A DNA stretch of 64,000 nt from positions 105,118-169,117 of the forward strand of contig JAFVWT010000010.1 of the NCBI GenBank assembly GCA_017501525.1, read 5' to 3'. This document shows positions 36,954 through 48,929 of the stretch, in pieces. A program made the translations under genes and the position numbers. Source of the DNA: Bacteroidales bacterium (GTDB taxonomy: Bacteria > Bacteroidota > Bacteroidia > Bacteroidales > UBA932). The notes under the pieces were generated by a model, which was not told the DNA's origin, searched no databases, and saw only the letters and a program-made list of their open reading frames with translations. Every line of letters begins with the position of its first letter. The first letter of the stretch is position 1.

Positions 36954-37568
36954 TTATTTGCGCACTAAGTGAAAGTTAATCTCTAATGAGTCAATTTGTT
37001 GAGCAACTAGGGTGATTAGCATCTGGTACATGGCCAGATCTGTTTCATCTATAGCCTCAAGTGTAGCAAATTCTGCCGCCATATCTACGATCATATCTTT
37101 GTCGGCACTCAAAGTGAGATTGTCTCCGGTAATGATATAATCTAAAGTGATATCGATAGGGAAAAACTCATCGTAGTTGGCCTTGATGGTAATTGTCGAA
37201 CCATTATCTTTTGCATAGACTGATTCCTCATCCAAACTAATTTTCAAGTTGCATCCCTCAATAGAATTGTTATCTGAAATGGTAAAGTACATAGGGAACT
37301 CAGGGTCGTTAAGATCTGTTGTTAATTCGGATAGTGTAGAGGTGATAAGCATATCCAACTGCTCTTTTGAAAAAGTTAGATCCTCTCCGTTTTCACCCAA
37401 GTACGGGATGGTAATTGATTCTCCGGTAAGTTGATAATCGATCTCAATAGGGTTTTCTGTAAAGGTCCATGTTCCGGCCAGTTCACTTTTTTCTGTGTTG
37501 TTTTCTTTAGTGCAGGAACTGAAAAGTATTCCAAATGTTGCAAATGTGATAAGTAAAATTTTCTTCAT
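36954..37568 (-). CDS. small lipoprotein, lipocalin-like, unknown function
   Basis: A 204-residue lipoprotein with lipobox FSSC (Cys19). The region ELAGTWTFTENPIEIDYQLT, followed by alternating beta-strands, suggests a lipocalin-like or DUF4923-type barrel; the C-terminal 60 residues are helical. No catalytic motif is seen. It is transcribed alone: a promoter lies at 37599-37628 and a terminator directly after the stop codon. Confidence 0.65.
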   Translation of the reverse strand: MKKILLITFATFGILFSSCTKENNTEKSELAGTWTFTENPIEIDYQLTGESITIPYLGENGEDLTFSKEQLDMLITSTLSELTTDLNDPEFPMYFTISDNNSIEGCNLKISLDEESVYAKDNGSTITIKANYDEFFPIDITLDYIITGDNLTLSADKDMIVDMAAEFATLEAIDETDLAMYQMLITLVAQQIDSLEINFHLVRK

Positions 37569-37598
37569 TGTTATATTGATTAAAAATGATTATGGCTG

Positions 37599-37628
37599 CA
37601 AAATTAATTAATTTTACAGGACTTACAA
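37599..37628 (-). promoter_or_regulatory. putative promoter of the small lipoprotein gene
   Basis: On the minus strand TTG (37628-37626), exactly 19 bp, then TAATTTTG (37606-37599), a full TAnnTTTG match, 30 bp before the start codon. Confidence 0.65.
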
Positions 37629-37722
37629 TAGTTAGAAACTGAGTTTTTGTCTTGTTTGACTCACTGGCAGTTTTTATTATAGGGATAATTGATTTGGGAT
37701 TTTTATGTCAATTAGAAAAAAG

Positions 37723-37807
37723 TGCCCGAAACAGGACTCGAACCTGCACAGCCTTACGGCCACTAGTCCCTGAAACTAGCGTGTCTACCAATTTCACCAT
37801 TCGGGCA
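37723..37807 (-). tRNA. tRNA-Leu (CAG)
   Basis: An 85-nt class II tRNA with acceptor arms GCCCGAA/TTCGGGC, anticodon stem CTAGT/ACTAG around loop TTCAGGG (anticodon CAG), a long variable arm (TGGCCGTAAGGCTG) and T-loop TTCGAGT. CCA is not encoded; the 3' end is followed by CTTTTTT, which may terminate transcription. Confidence 0.95.
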
Positions 37808-37850
37808 GAAATCAGTTGAAAATTTGTGCCAAATATAGATAATATTTTGT

Positions 37851-37858
37851 AACTTTGT
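37851..37858 (+). promoter_or_regulatory. putative -7 element of the beta-galactosidase gene
   Basis: TAACTTTG, a full TAnnTTTG match, 27 bp before the start codon. A TTTG is found 23 bp upstream, slightly further than usual. Confidence 0.55.
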
Positions 37859-37882
37859 TTATTTATCGCAAATAACTTTTAA

Positions 37883-41098
<3,216 letters not shown>

Positions 41099-41120
41099 GA
41101 AACTTAAAACTTTAAATATT

Positions 41121-43184
41121 ATGTCGGAATACAAACGTTATTTAATTACTTCGGCTTTGCCTTATGCAAATGGCCCTGTTCATATCGGTCACCTTGCGGG
41201 AGTATATGTCCCTGCAGATATATATGTGAGGTATTTGCGAATGTGTGGAAGAGATGTCTTTTTTGTAGGTGGTTCTGATGAGCATGGAGTTCCGATTACT
41301 ATTCAGGCACGTAAACAAAATTGTTCTCCTCAAGACATTGTGGACAAATATCATAACATCATTAAAGATTCTTTTGCTGAGTTCGGTATCAGTTTCGATG
41401 TCTATTCCAGAACTACTTCTAAAATTCATTACAAGACAGCATCTGAATTTTTTGAGAAGCTATACAAAGAGGGAAAATTCATTGAGAAGGAAAGTGAGCA
41501 ATATTACGATGAAGAGGCCGGCCAATTTCTTGCAGACCGTTATATCGTAGGTACCTGCCCCAAATGTGGTGCTGAGGGGGCTTACGGAGACCAGTGTGAG
41601 AAATGTGGTAGCACATTGAGTCCTGATGAGTTGCTTAATCCCCACTCTGCTCTAAGTGGAAATACCCCTATCAAAAAGAGGACAAAGCATTGGTATCTCC
41701 CATTGGATCAATACGAACCATGGCTTAAGGAGTGGATCCTCGAATCACATAAGGAATGGAAACCAAATGTTTATGGACAATGTAAATCGTGGATAGATGG
41801 AGGTCTCCTTCCTCGGGCAGTTAGCCGTGACCTCGATTGGGGTGTTCCCGTTCCGGTAGAGGGAAGCGAAGGAAAAGTTCTCTATGTATGGTTTGATGCC
41901 CCTATAGGTTATATTTCCAATACAATAGAGGCACGCCCCGATGACTGGGAACTATTCTGGAAGAGCAAAGATACCAAAATGGTTCACTTTATCGGTAAAG
42001 ACAATATTGTGTTCCATTGTATAGTTTTTCCTTCGATGTTAAAGGCATATGGTGATGGTTATATCTTGCCTGAGAATGTTCCTGCCAATGAATTCCTCAA
42101 TCTGGAAGGGGATAAAATCTCAACTTCCAGGAATTGGGCGATCTGGTTGCACGAGTATCTGAGAGATTTTCCGGGTCAGCAGGATTTGTTGAGGTATGCC
42201 CTTTGTGCAAATGCACCAGAAACCAAGGATAATGATTTTACCTGGAAAGATTTTCAAAGCCGTTGTAATTCGGAATTGGTAGCCATATATGGTAATTTTG
42301 TCAACAGAGCAATTGTCTTGACCCACAAATATTTTGGAGGTATAGTTCCTGAAAACCTCAAACCTGAGGCTATAGATACCGAAACTTTGGCGCAAATTCC
42401 GATCATTAAGAAAAATATTCAGGACTATCTTGAGAATTACAAATTCCGTGAAGCTCTTAAGGAGGCTATGAATATGGCTCGTCTTGGAAATAAGTATCTT
42501 ACAGATACCGAGCCATGGAAAGTTGCCAAAACAGATATGGAACGTACAGCTTCAATCTTGAATGTTTCGTTGAAAATTTGTGCTAATCTGGCTTTGGCTT
42601 TTGCACCTTTTATCCCTTTTTCAACAGAGAAATTGTTGCAGATGCTTTCTCTTCCTAAAGAACTTCTCCTGTGGGATAATATTGCAAAAGAGGATATTAT
42701 TCTTCCCGGTCATAAACTTGGGGAGGCTCAACTGCTGTTTACTAAGGTAGAAGATGAGGTTATTGATGCCCAGCTTCAAAGATTGGAGAATATCAGGAAA
42801 GAGAATGCTGCAAAGGTGAAGGATGAAGAACAGAAACCGTTAGTCCTTCCACAGAAAGAGGAGTGTACCTTTGATGATTTTGAGAAGATGGATATCCGTA
42901 CCGCAACGGTGTTGGAGGCAGAAAGGGTGCCCAAAACCGATAAATTACTGAAACTTACCATTGATACAGGTATTGATACCAGGGTGATTGTATCTGGCAT
43001 TGCTGAATACTATACTCCGGAGCAGATGGTTGGCAAACAGATTTGCATTCTCGCCAATCTTGCACCTCGCAAAATTAGAGGTATCGAGTCAAAAGGAATG
43101 ATCCTTATGGCTAAGGAACCTGATGGAAAGATGAGAATTGTCACACCGGAAGAGAGACTTGCAAACGGAGCAAATGTGGGTTAA
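41121..43184 (+). CDS. metG: methionyl-tRNA synthetase
   Basis: A 687-residue class I synthetase charging tRNA-Met. The HIGH motif is in [17 protein letters not shown], the KMSKS-type loop is [10 protein letters not shown], the zinc knuckle is [17 protein letters not shown], and the C-terminal about 110 residues are an EMAP/Trbp111 tRNA-binding and dimerisation domain ([20 protein letters not shown]). It is of the long bacterial type 1 form with one zinc knuckle pair. The last 4 bp overlap the end of the convergent HU-CCDC81 gene. Confidence 0.97.
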   Translation: MSEYKRYLITSALPYANGPVHIGHLAGVYVPADIYVRYLRMCGRDVFFVGGSDEHGVPITIQARKQNCSPQDIVDKYHNIIKDSFAEFGISFDVYSRTTSKIHYKTASEFFEKLYKEGKFIEKESEQYYDEEAGQFLADRYIVGTCPKCGAEGAYGDQCEKCGSTLSPDELLNPHSALSGNTPIKKRTKHWYLPLDQYEPWLKEWILESHKEWKPNVYGQCKSWIDGGLLPRAVSRDLDWGVPVPVEGSEGKVLYVWFDAPIGYISNTIEARPDDWELFWKSKDTKMVHFIGKDNIVFHCIVFPSMLKAYGDGYILPENVPANEFLNLEGDKISTSRNWAIWLHEYLRDFPGQQDLLRYALCANAPETKDNDFTWKDFQSRCNSELVAIYGNFVNRAIVLTHKYFGGIVPENLKPEAIDTETLAQIPIIKKNIQDYLENYKFREALKEAMNMARLGNKYLTDTEPWKVAKTDMERTASILNVSLKICANLALAFAPFIPFSTEKLLQMLSLPKELLLWDNIAKEDIILPGHKLGEAQLLFTKVEDEVIDAQLQRLENIRKENAAKVKDEEQKPLVLPQKEECTFDDFEKMDIRTATVLEAERVPKTDKLLKLTIDTGIDTRVIVSGIAEYYTPEQMVGKQICILANLAPRKIRGIESKGMILMAKEPDGKMRIVTPEERLANGANVG

Positions 43185-44158
43185 TTCCCATATCTGTTTA
43201 TAAGCTCTAGCTCTTCAGGAGTGTAAAGGATTGTATCTAGCATACCTGTCAATCCGAGAATTATGATGGCCGCAATGACTACTATAAGCGTTGCGGCTAT
43301 TATTATAATGGTATTGCGTAGAAGATGACTTCTTTTGACATTAGCTGTTTCCTCTGTAGAGGTGTCATTCTCTATCTTATCAGTTTCATTATTTGTACTA
43401 TCGTCTGTCTCAATCTTATCTGTCTGTTCCGTTATGTATGTGTTTTCAGGCTGATCTTTGGTATGTGCAGATTCTTGTACTTGTTCTTGTGCAGATTCTT
43501 CTGCTTGTTCCTGAACAGATTCTTGAGATTGTTTTTCTACTTGTTCGTGATCCGGATTGTGAGTTGTCGGAAGGTCCTGCCTGTTGATATCATTTGAATC
43601 TGCTAGCTGCGAATTCTGCAAGGGTGGCTCTTGTTGATGATTTTTTCCGGCTTCTGTTTGCAGCTCTTCTTCTATGGCAATTACCGACTCTATGTCAAGG
43701 TTGTGGCTTATTTCAATTGTCGGAATGTAATTGGTCATAGGTTTGACAGGAATCTGTTCAAATCCATAGACTGCTGAGGAAAGTTCTCTGTGTTGGGCAA
43801 TTTCCAATATTACCTTCCCTTGCTGGTCCAATATCAATTCTCCAATATGGGGGATCGCAATTTTTCCTTCCTTAATAAGGCTCTCTTTAAATTCAGAAAT
43901 AAGGTTGTTCCATTCAATGAGTGCTTCTTCGGGCTTTGAATTCGCTTTATTTATATATAAGGTCTCAAGATGCCCGTCATAGATTTTCTCATCGTGGGCG
44001 AATGAAACTTTAAAGTATGGTGGGAGTATAGATTTGCCGTCTTCTGAAAAAGTAGCAGGAATTTGTTCGGTGTAAAAGTATCCAAGTCCTGGAATTACTA
44101 CTTTTTCTTGGTCGAAAAGGGACTCTCTTATCAGTTTTGATAGCAAATTTATCTCCAT
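43181..44158 (-). CDS. HU-CCDC81-type domain protein with C-terminal membrane helix, no SPOR domain
   Basis: A 325-residue protein. Residues 1-70 ([20 protein letters not shown], then [15 protein letters not shown]) match the bacterial HU-CCDC81 domain 1, and 80-130 ([32 protein letters not shown]) domain 2. A Gln/Glu-rich stretch with short repeats ([11 protein letters not shown] and similar, about 195-260) leads to a transmembrane helix near residues 285-310 and a short tail. Most homologues in this order end in a SPOR peptidoglycan-binding domain, absent here. It may link the nucleoid or cytosol to the membrane. It converges with metG, 4-bp overlap. Confidence 0.7.
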   Translation of the reverse strand: MEINLLSKLIRESLFDQEKVVIPGLGYFYTEQIPATFSEDGKSILPPYFKVSFAHDEKIYDGHLETLYINKANSKPEEALIEWNNLISEFKESLIKEGKIAIPHIGELILDQQGKVILEIAQHRELSSAVYGFEQIPVKPMTNYIPTIEISHNLDIESVIAIEEELQTEAGKNHQQEPPLQNSQLADSNDINRQDLPTTHNPDHEQVEKQSQESVQEQAEESAQEQVQESAHTKDQPENTYITEQTDKIETDDSTNNETDKIENDTSTEETANVKRSHLLRNTIIIIAATLIVVIAAIIILGLTGMLDTILYTPEELELINRYGN

Positions 44159-44186
44159 GAGTAAGTTTTTTTGAAAATTTTCATCA

Positions 44187-44194
44187 CAAAGTTA
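44187..44194 (-). promoter_or_regulatory. putative -7 element of the HU-CCDC81 gene
   Basis: TAACTTTG on the minus strand, 28 bp before the start codon. The -33 partner is weak. Confidence 0.45.
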
Positions 44195-44201
44195 AATTTT
44201 T

Positions 44202-44232
44202 TTTGCATCATTGAAAAATTTATTTACCTTTG
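44202..44232 (+). promoter_or_regulatory. promoter of tRNA-Asn
   Basis: TTTG (44202-44205), exactly 19 bp, TACCTTTG (44225-44232): a full match to the Bacteroidota promoter. It ends 20 bp before the tRNA. It lies back to back with the promoter of the HU-CCDC81 gene. Confidence 0.8.
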
Positions 44233-44252
44233 CAATCCCAAACGAAACAAAT

Positions 44253-44326
44253 TCCTCTTTAGCTCAGTTGGTTAGAGCACCTGACTGTTAATCAGGGGGT
44301 CCTAGGTTCAAGTCCTAGAAGGGGAG
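44253..44326 (+). tRNA. tRNA-Asn (GTT)
   Basis: A 74-nt tRNA: acceptor TCCTCTT/AAGGGGA (one T-G pair), D-arm AGCTCAGTTGGTTAGAGC, anticodon loop CTGTTAA (anticodon GTT), T-arm CTAGGTTCAAGTCCTAG. CCA is not encoded. Confidence 0.96.
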
Positions 44327-44328
44327 CG

Positions 44329-44372
44329 AAAGGGCAAATCAGTTGAAAAATTGATTTGCCCTTTTTCTTTTT
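44329..44372 (+). terminator. intrinsic terminator of tRNA-Asn
   Basis: AAAGGGCAAATCA and TGATTTGCCCTTT form a 13-bp stem followed by TTCTTTTTC. It is a textbook Rho-independent terminator 3 bp past the tRNA. Confidence 0.92.
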
Positions 44373-44458
44373 CTCCATATTGCAAAAATATGGTCAGGAC
44401 TTTGTTTTCACTAGCTTGTTGTCTATTTTTGTCTTTTGAAACTTTTGGTCAAATATCA

Positions 44459-44516
44459 GTTTCTATGAGGAAGCATTGTCAGCGATAATCATTCAAATGT
44501 GGAATCTATAGAAATC
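44459..44516 (+). repeat. family A dispersed repeat, short form
   Basis: It starts GTTTCTATGAGGAAGC and ends AATGTGGAATCTATAGAAAT, 19 nt before the TauE-like start codon. The centre is short and no strong hairpin is visible beyond the terminal inverted repeat. Confidence 0.65.
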
Positions 44517-44535
44517 ACCGTAGATTTATAAAATT

Positions 44536-45333
44536 ATGATGGAGCAGATAGCTGTTTTTCTTTCAAGTACCCCTTATTGGGATCCGCGGATGATTATATT
44601 GCTCATAGCAGTAGGTGCGTTTGTAGGGTTTATCAATACAGTAGCCGGACTTGCTACTGTTATTTCTTATTCTCTTTTTATGATAATGGGGATGCCTATA
44701 AATATTGCAAATGCTACTTCAAGGGTCGGTGTCCTTCTCCAATTTTCTGCAAATTCTCTAATTTTTAAAAAGGAAGGGCTTCTGGATGTTAAACTTGCAA
44801 CAAAAGTTGGTATACCTGTGGCAGTTGGGGCATTGTTTGGAGCTGAAATGGCAGCGGTGTTCCGTACCGATATTATTGAGGTTGTAACAGGTATTCTCTT
44901 GCCTTTGATTGCGATGCTCCTTTTTGTGGATAAAAAGAAATTCTCAGAAAAGTATCATATCGCAGGTGGTGCGAAGATGTCCCCGGTCAAATATGTAATC
45001 TTCTTTATAATAGGTGTATATGGAGGTTTTACCCATGCAGGAATTGGGTTGTTGGTCATATTCGGATCATTTATCTTTTTGGGTCAGGATCTTCTCCACT
45101 CCAATGCCATTAAGCAACTTACAACTGTAATATATACACCTGTAGCATTGATTATTTTTGCTATCCATGGACAAATAAACTGGCCGGTGGCATTGATATA
45201 TGCTGTAGGAAATGTTCTGGGAGGGGTTGTTGCCTCTAAGGTTGCAATAAAGTGGGGTGAGAAATTTATAAAAATCTCAGTTGTTGCTGTTGTGGGTATT
45301 GTCTCTTTCTATTTGTTGTGGAAACAGTTCTAG
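44536..45333 (+). CDS. TauE/SafE-family sulfite/anion permease
   Basis: A 265-residue membrane protein with about 8 hydrophobic segments in two inverted halves: GAFVGFINTVAGLATVIS (about 27-44), with the conserved NxxxG, and GVYGGFTHAGIGLLVIF in the second half, the TauE/SafE signature. The family exports or imports sulfur oxyanions or organosulfonates; direction and substrate are not known here. It stands between tRNA-Asn and dnaG, with family A repeats on both sides. Confidence 0.88.
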   Translation: MMEQIAVFLSSTPYWDPRMIILLIAVGAFVGFINTVAGLATVISYSLFMIMGMPINIANATSRVGVLLQFSANSLIFKKEGLLDVKLATKVGIPVAVGALFGAEMAAVFRTDIIEVVTGILLPLIAMLLFVDKKKFSEKYHIAGGAKMSPVKYVIFFIIGVYGGFTHAGIGLLVIFGSFIFLGQDLLHSNAIKQLTTVIYTPVALIIFAIHGQINWPVALIYAVGNVLGGVVASKVAIKWGEKFIKISVVAVVGIVSFYLLWKQF

Positions 45334-45635
45334 GTAAATTTTACCATTGATATAGCGGCGATTTATATATACAAATTTAACAGATTATCCTTCTTGAATC
45401 TGGTTACTAGTTATGTCATACCCGGCTTGACTGGGTATCTAAATTTTCCGCGCCCATTAATAGGAGACTCTGAGAAATCTTGCCACATAGGATTGATTGT
45501 CTTAACTGATTGGTTTTTCCAATCAGTATGTTTAGGTGATGTGTTAGATCCCCGATCAGGTCGTGGATGACGTCAGGATCGTGGATGACGTCAGATGATA
45601 TTGCTGGCTATAGGATGCTGTTGTTGGGTCGGAGG
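45334..45635. other. intergenic region with hairpins and a direct repeat
   Basis: No gene is supportable. Features seen are ATACCC/GGGTAT at 45418-45438 (possible terminator after the TauE gene); the perfect hairpin ACTGATTGG-TTTTT-CCAATCAGT at 45505-45527; and the direct repeat at 45561-45594 listed separately. A family A repeat begins at 45636. Confidence 0.55.
45561..45594. repeat. tandem direct repeat containing TGACGTCA palindromes
   Basis: TCGTGGATGACGTCAG occurs at 45561-45576 and exactly again at 45579-45594 (18-bp period). Each unit contains the 8-bp palindrome TGACGTCA. Confidence 0.85.
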
Positions 45636-45740
45636 TGACTTAGTTGGGATTTATGGGATTTTCTTGGAGAGAAGCCCTCATGGGCGCAAAGTTTAGGAAT
45701 TTCATTTTTAGAGCATGGAATTTAGATGACATCCATTAAA
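45636..45740 (+). repeat. family A dispersed repeat, compact form
   Basis: GACTTAGTTGGGATTTATGG aligns to GACTTTGCTGTGATTTATGG of the copy at 19319. The inner palindrome is ATTTTCTTGGAGAGAAG; GGCGCAAAGTTTAGGAATTT follows. The right end GAATTTAGATGACATCCATT is degenerate. It lies 83 nt before dnaG. Confidence 0.7.
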
Positions 45741-45822
45741 TTTTAAATGTGAATTTTATTGAAGATTCCTTTATTCCTCCCATTTGGCAGCTACTTTTAA
45801 GCTAATTGTTTAAATTTGTAGC

Positions 45823-47925
45823 ATGATTGATAAGCTGACCATAGATAAAATACTTGAAACTGCTGAGATTGTGGATGTTATTGGCGATTTCGTCTCTTTG
45901 CGTCGCAGAGGCGCCAACTATATTGCCTGTTGCCCTTTTCATAATGAGAAGACACCTTCTTTTTCTGTTTCCCCAAGCAAGGGCATTTTTAAGTGCTTTG
46001 GATGTGGAAAGGCGGGAAGTGCTGTCACTTTTTTGATGGAGCATGAGCAGTTGAGTTATGTAGAGGCTCTCAAATATCTGGGAAAGAAATATGGAATTGA
46101 GGTGAATGACATTGAAGAGAGTGAGGAGATGACAGCTGATAGGCTTAAACGGGAATCCATGTTGGCAGTCAGTGAATTTGCTTCTAAGTTTTTTACCGAT
46201 AATCTTTTCAATACATCTGCAGGAAGGGCTGTAGGACTTTCGTATTTCAAGCAGCATAGAGGATTTTCAGATGAGACGATTAAGAAATTCGGTTTGGGTT
46301 ACTCTCCTTCATCCAAGCCTTTTGTTTCTACTGAAGAGCATGTTCCGACACTATTTGAGGCGGCACAGAAAAATGGTTTCAAAAAAGAGTTTCTCATTGC
46401 CACAGGATTATGTTTCGAACATAATGGTGGAAGAGTTCTTGATAAATTTTATGAGAGAGTAATGTTTCCTATCCATTCATTGAGTGGTAGGGTTATAGGT
46501 TTTGGAGGGAGGACTTTGAAGGATGATAAGAGTATTGCAAAATATATGAATTCTCCAGAGAGTGAGATTTATCATAAAAGCAACACTCTATATGGAATTT
46601 TCTTTGCAAAATCCTCGATCTCCCGTCTTCAGAAATGTTATCTGGTTGAGGGATATACTGATGTTATATCAATGCACCAGGCAGGAATAGAAAATGTTGT
46701 CGCTTCTTCAGGAACTTCCTTGACCATTGAGCAGATAAGGCTAATCCGCAGGTTTACCAATAAGGTTACTGTGCTTTATGATGGGGATGCAGCCGGAATC
46801 AAAGCTTCTTTAAGGGGAATTGATATGTTGCTTGAAGAGGGATTGGAAATTAAGGTTGTTCTTTTGCCTGATGGAGAGGACCCTGATTCGTATGCAAGGG
46901 GACATTCGGCACAGCAGATAAGGGATTTTTTGGATTCTAACGAGAAGGATTTTATCGATTTCAAGTATGAACTTCTGAGTTCTACTGTGGATAAGGATCC
47001 AATTAGAAGAAGTGACTTGATACGCGAAATCATAAAAACCATATCTGTTATTCCAGACCAAATAACCAGAACGGTCTATATTGAACAGACAGCCACTAAA
47101 ATGGGATTTAAACAGGAGGCGTTGTTTCAGGAAGTTGCTAAGATGCGTCGGAAGAGGATAGAGTCAGGGGAGTATGAGGCAACCCGAAGGACATCTTCTT
47201 CGTTTACCCAAAACCCAAACCCTATATACACCCCATCAGAAGAGCAGGATCCGAGACCTGAAAATTCGGGGAGAGGAGTTGTCCCTATTTTGGATCAGGC
47301 TGAGAAGGAATTGCTCTACTACATCCTTAAATTCGGTGAATGTGAAATGGTTTTTGAGCAGGAACAACTATATGGCGGGGAGCAACCTCTTATGAGGATA
47401 ACAGTCTCGCAGTATATCTCTGCCCAATTGGAAAATGATGGGTTGGCTTTAGTCAATGAACTTTACAGGAGAATTTACAATGAGTATTATAATTTTAGGG
47501 AGGTGGTAATAGCTCAGGTGCATCAAGAAGAGGATGGTTCCGGAGGTTCAGCGATGTGGCGGGAGTTGTCTCAATCAGAAAGGGAAGAACTCCTACAAGA
47601 TAAAATTCTTAAGTTTTTTAAAAATCATTCGGATAGTGCTATTGCAAAATGTGTACTCAATATTATTGAGGACAATTATGTGGTAAATGTCAAGGAGTAT
47701 ATTCGCTCAATGATTCCGGAGAGAACCGTCATTAACAAGAATGTCCCGCATGTGGTGCTGATTTTCAAGATGAAGTATATTGAATATTTGTATAAAGAGG
47801 CGACTGAGGAACTTCGGCACTATACAAAGGATACGGACCCCCAGATAGTTAAGGATAAGATGAATCAATTGACTGTTCTTTCTCAAGTGAGAACTGCTTT
47901 GATTAAGGAATTGAATCGTTTCTAA
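45823..47925 (+). CDS. dnaG: DNA primase
   Basis: A 700-residue primase that makes RNA primers for replication. The N-terminal CHC2 zinc ribbon is CCPFHNEKTPSFSVSP then FKCFGCGKAG; the catalytic core has GFGGRTL, the TOPRIM motifs YLVEGYTDVISMHQAG and TVLYDGDAAGIKAS. The C-terminal helicase-interaction part is about 100 residues longer than in E. coli (581) and has a glutamate- and asparagine-rich linker. It stands outside the rpsU-dnaG-rpoD arrangement of proteobacteria. cutC follows after 12 bp. Confidence 0.96.
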   Translation: MIDKLTIDKILETAEIVDVIGDFVSLRRRGANYIACCPFHNEKTPSFSVSPSKGIFKCFGCGKAGSAVTFLMEHEQLSYVEALKYLGKKYGIEVNDIEESEEMTADRLKRESMLAVSEFASKFFTDNLFNTSAGRAVGLSYFKQHRGFSDETIKKFGLGYSPSSKPFVSTEEHVPTLFEAAQKNGFKKEFLIATGLCFEHNGGRVLDKFYERVMFPIHSLSGRVIGFGGRTLKDDKSIAKYMNSPESEIYHKSNTLYGIFFAKSSISRLQKCYLVEGYTDVISMHQAGIENVVASSGTSLTIEQIRLIRRFTNKVTVLYDGDAAGIKASLRGIDMLLEEGLEIKVVLLPDGEDPDSYARGHSAQQIRDFLDSNEKDFIDFKYELLSSTVDKDPIRRSDLIREIIKTISVIPDQITRTVYIEQTATKMGFKQEALFQEVAKMRRKRIESGEYEATRRTSSSFTQNPNPIYTPSEEQDPRPENSGRGVVPILDQAEKELLYYILKFGECEMVFEQEQLYGGEQPLMRITVSQYISAQLENDGLALVNELYRRIYNEYYNFREVVIAQVHQEEDGSGGSAMWRELSQSEREELLQDKILKFFKNHSDSAIAKCVLNIIEDNYVVNVKEYIRSMIPERTVINKNVPHVVLIFKMKYIEYLYKEATEELRHYTKDTDPQIVKDKMNQLTVLSQVRTALIKELNRF

Positions 47926-47937
47926 AACAGAAAAAAT

Positions 47938-48672
47938 ATGGTCAAATTTTTAGAGATTTGTTCGGCAAATATAGCCAGTGCAGTGGCAGCACAGGTTTCA
48001 GGTGCTACCAGAATCGAGTTGTGTTCGGAATTGGGTGTTGGTGGTGTTACTCCGTCAATAGGTGTTATTGAGCAGGTGCGCTCAAAGGTGGATATTGCGA
48101 TAAATGTTTTGATAAGACCTCGCTCAGGTGATTTTTTCTACTCGTCAGATGAAGTGGAGAGTGTCCTTAGAGATATTGCAAGGTGTTCATCCTTGGGAGT
48201 TCAAGGAGTTGTAGTTGGAGCGTTGACTTCTGATGCCAGGGTGGATATGGATGTCTCTCGCCAGTGGTTAAAGGAGGCTCATTCCAGAGGTCTCTCTGCT
48301 ACATTTCACAGGGCAATTGATTGTGCAGAGAATATTTTTGATGCTACTGAAGCAATCGCTTCTTTGGGATATGACAGAATTCTGACTTCGGGAGGATTTC
48401 CTACAGCTTATCAAGGAATTGAAAATATTGCTCGAATGGTGACGATGACTGCAAAAGGTGGACCGATAATTATGCCCGGTTCAGGAGTGAATCCGGAGAA
48501 TATTAGAGAAATTATAGAATATACAAAAGCTCAAGAGATTCATTTCTCAGCATCATCAGCATATCCTTCAGGAATGAAGGTGCTTGGTGGAATTGCCAAA
48601 CAAGAGCAATTGGTTCAGAGTGACCCTGGCAAAATCAGAGCGGCAATTGAAGAGTTGAGTAAGATCTCTTAG
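47938..48672 (+). CDS. cutC: CutC family copper homeostasis protein
   Basis: A 244-residue TIM-barrel protein: FLEICSANIASAVAAQVSGA, ELCSELGVGGVTPSIGVIEQ, NVLIRPRSGDFFYS, HRAIDCAENIF and LTSGGFPTAYQGIENI are the family marks. It was named for copper tolerance in E. coli, but its enzymatic role remains unsettled. It probably shares a transcript with dnaG. A family B repeat follows 20 nt after the stop codon. Confidence 0.93.
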   Translation: MVKFLEICSANIASAVAAQVSGATRIELCSELGVGGVTPSIGVIEQVRSKVDIAINVLIRPRSGDFFYSSDEVESVLRDIARCSSLGVQGVVVGALTSDARVDMDVSRQWLKEAHSRGLSATFHRAIDCAENIFDATEAIASLGYDRILTSGGFPTAYQGIENIARMVTMTAKGGPIIMPGSGVNPENIREIIEYTKAQEIHFSASSAYPSGMKVLGGIAKQEQLVQSDPGKIRAAIEELSKIS

Positions 48673-48692
48673 GTGGTTTTTTGAAATAGAAT

Positions 48693-48809
48693 GAGGCTGA
48701 CTAAAGGTCTATTTTGTCAGTTATTTCGTCCTCAAATGCTCATTTACGCTTAGTGAACTCAGCTTTTTGGGCTTTCCGATCCTAAAACTTCATCTACTTA
48801 TTAAACCTC
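48693..48809 (-). repeat. family B repeat, copy 2
   Basis: 117 bp, read leftward relative to copy 1 (25038-25156). AGATGAAGTTTTAGGAT, GAGTTCACTAAGCGTAAATG and TGAGGACGAAATAAC match copy 1 in order. Termini are GAGGTTTAATAA and CTTTAGTCAGCCTC, a weaker inverted repeat than in copy 1. It lies between cutC and a bidirectional terminator. Confidence 0.78.
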
Positions 48810-48819
48810 CTAACAAAAT

Positions 48820-48851
48820 GGGGATGACTAATTTATTTTTTAGTCATCCCC
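48820..48851. terminator. bidirectional terminator between cutC and sppA
   Basis: GGGGATGACTAA and TTAGTCATCCCC form a perfect 12-bp stem with an AT-rich loop; A-runs and T-runs lie on both sides. Confidence 0.85.
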
Positions 48852-48929
48852 GTTGTATGGAATTAAGCTGTAATTCCTTTTATGATGGGAATTGTTGCAT
48901 TTGAAATTATTGGCAAGGTCTTCCTTTGC

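Noticed and set aside
45811-45818. TAAATTTG as a dnaG promoter -7 box giving a leaderless mRNA
   Set aside because: It lies only 4 bp before the ATG, and the only TTTG upstream is 24 bp away, so the match may be chance in AT-rich DNA.
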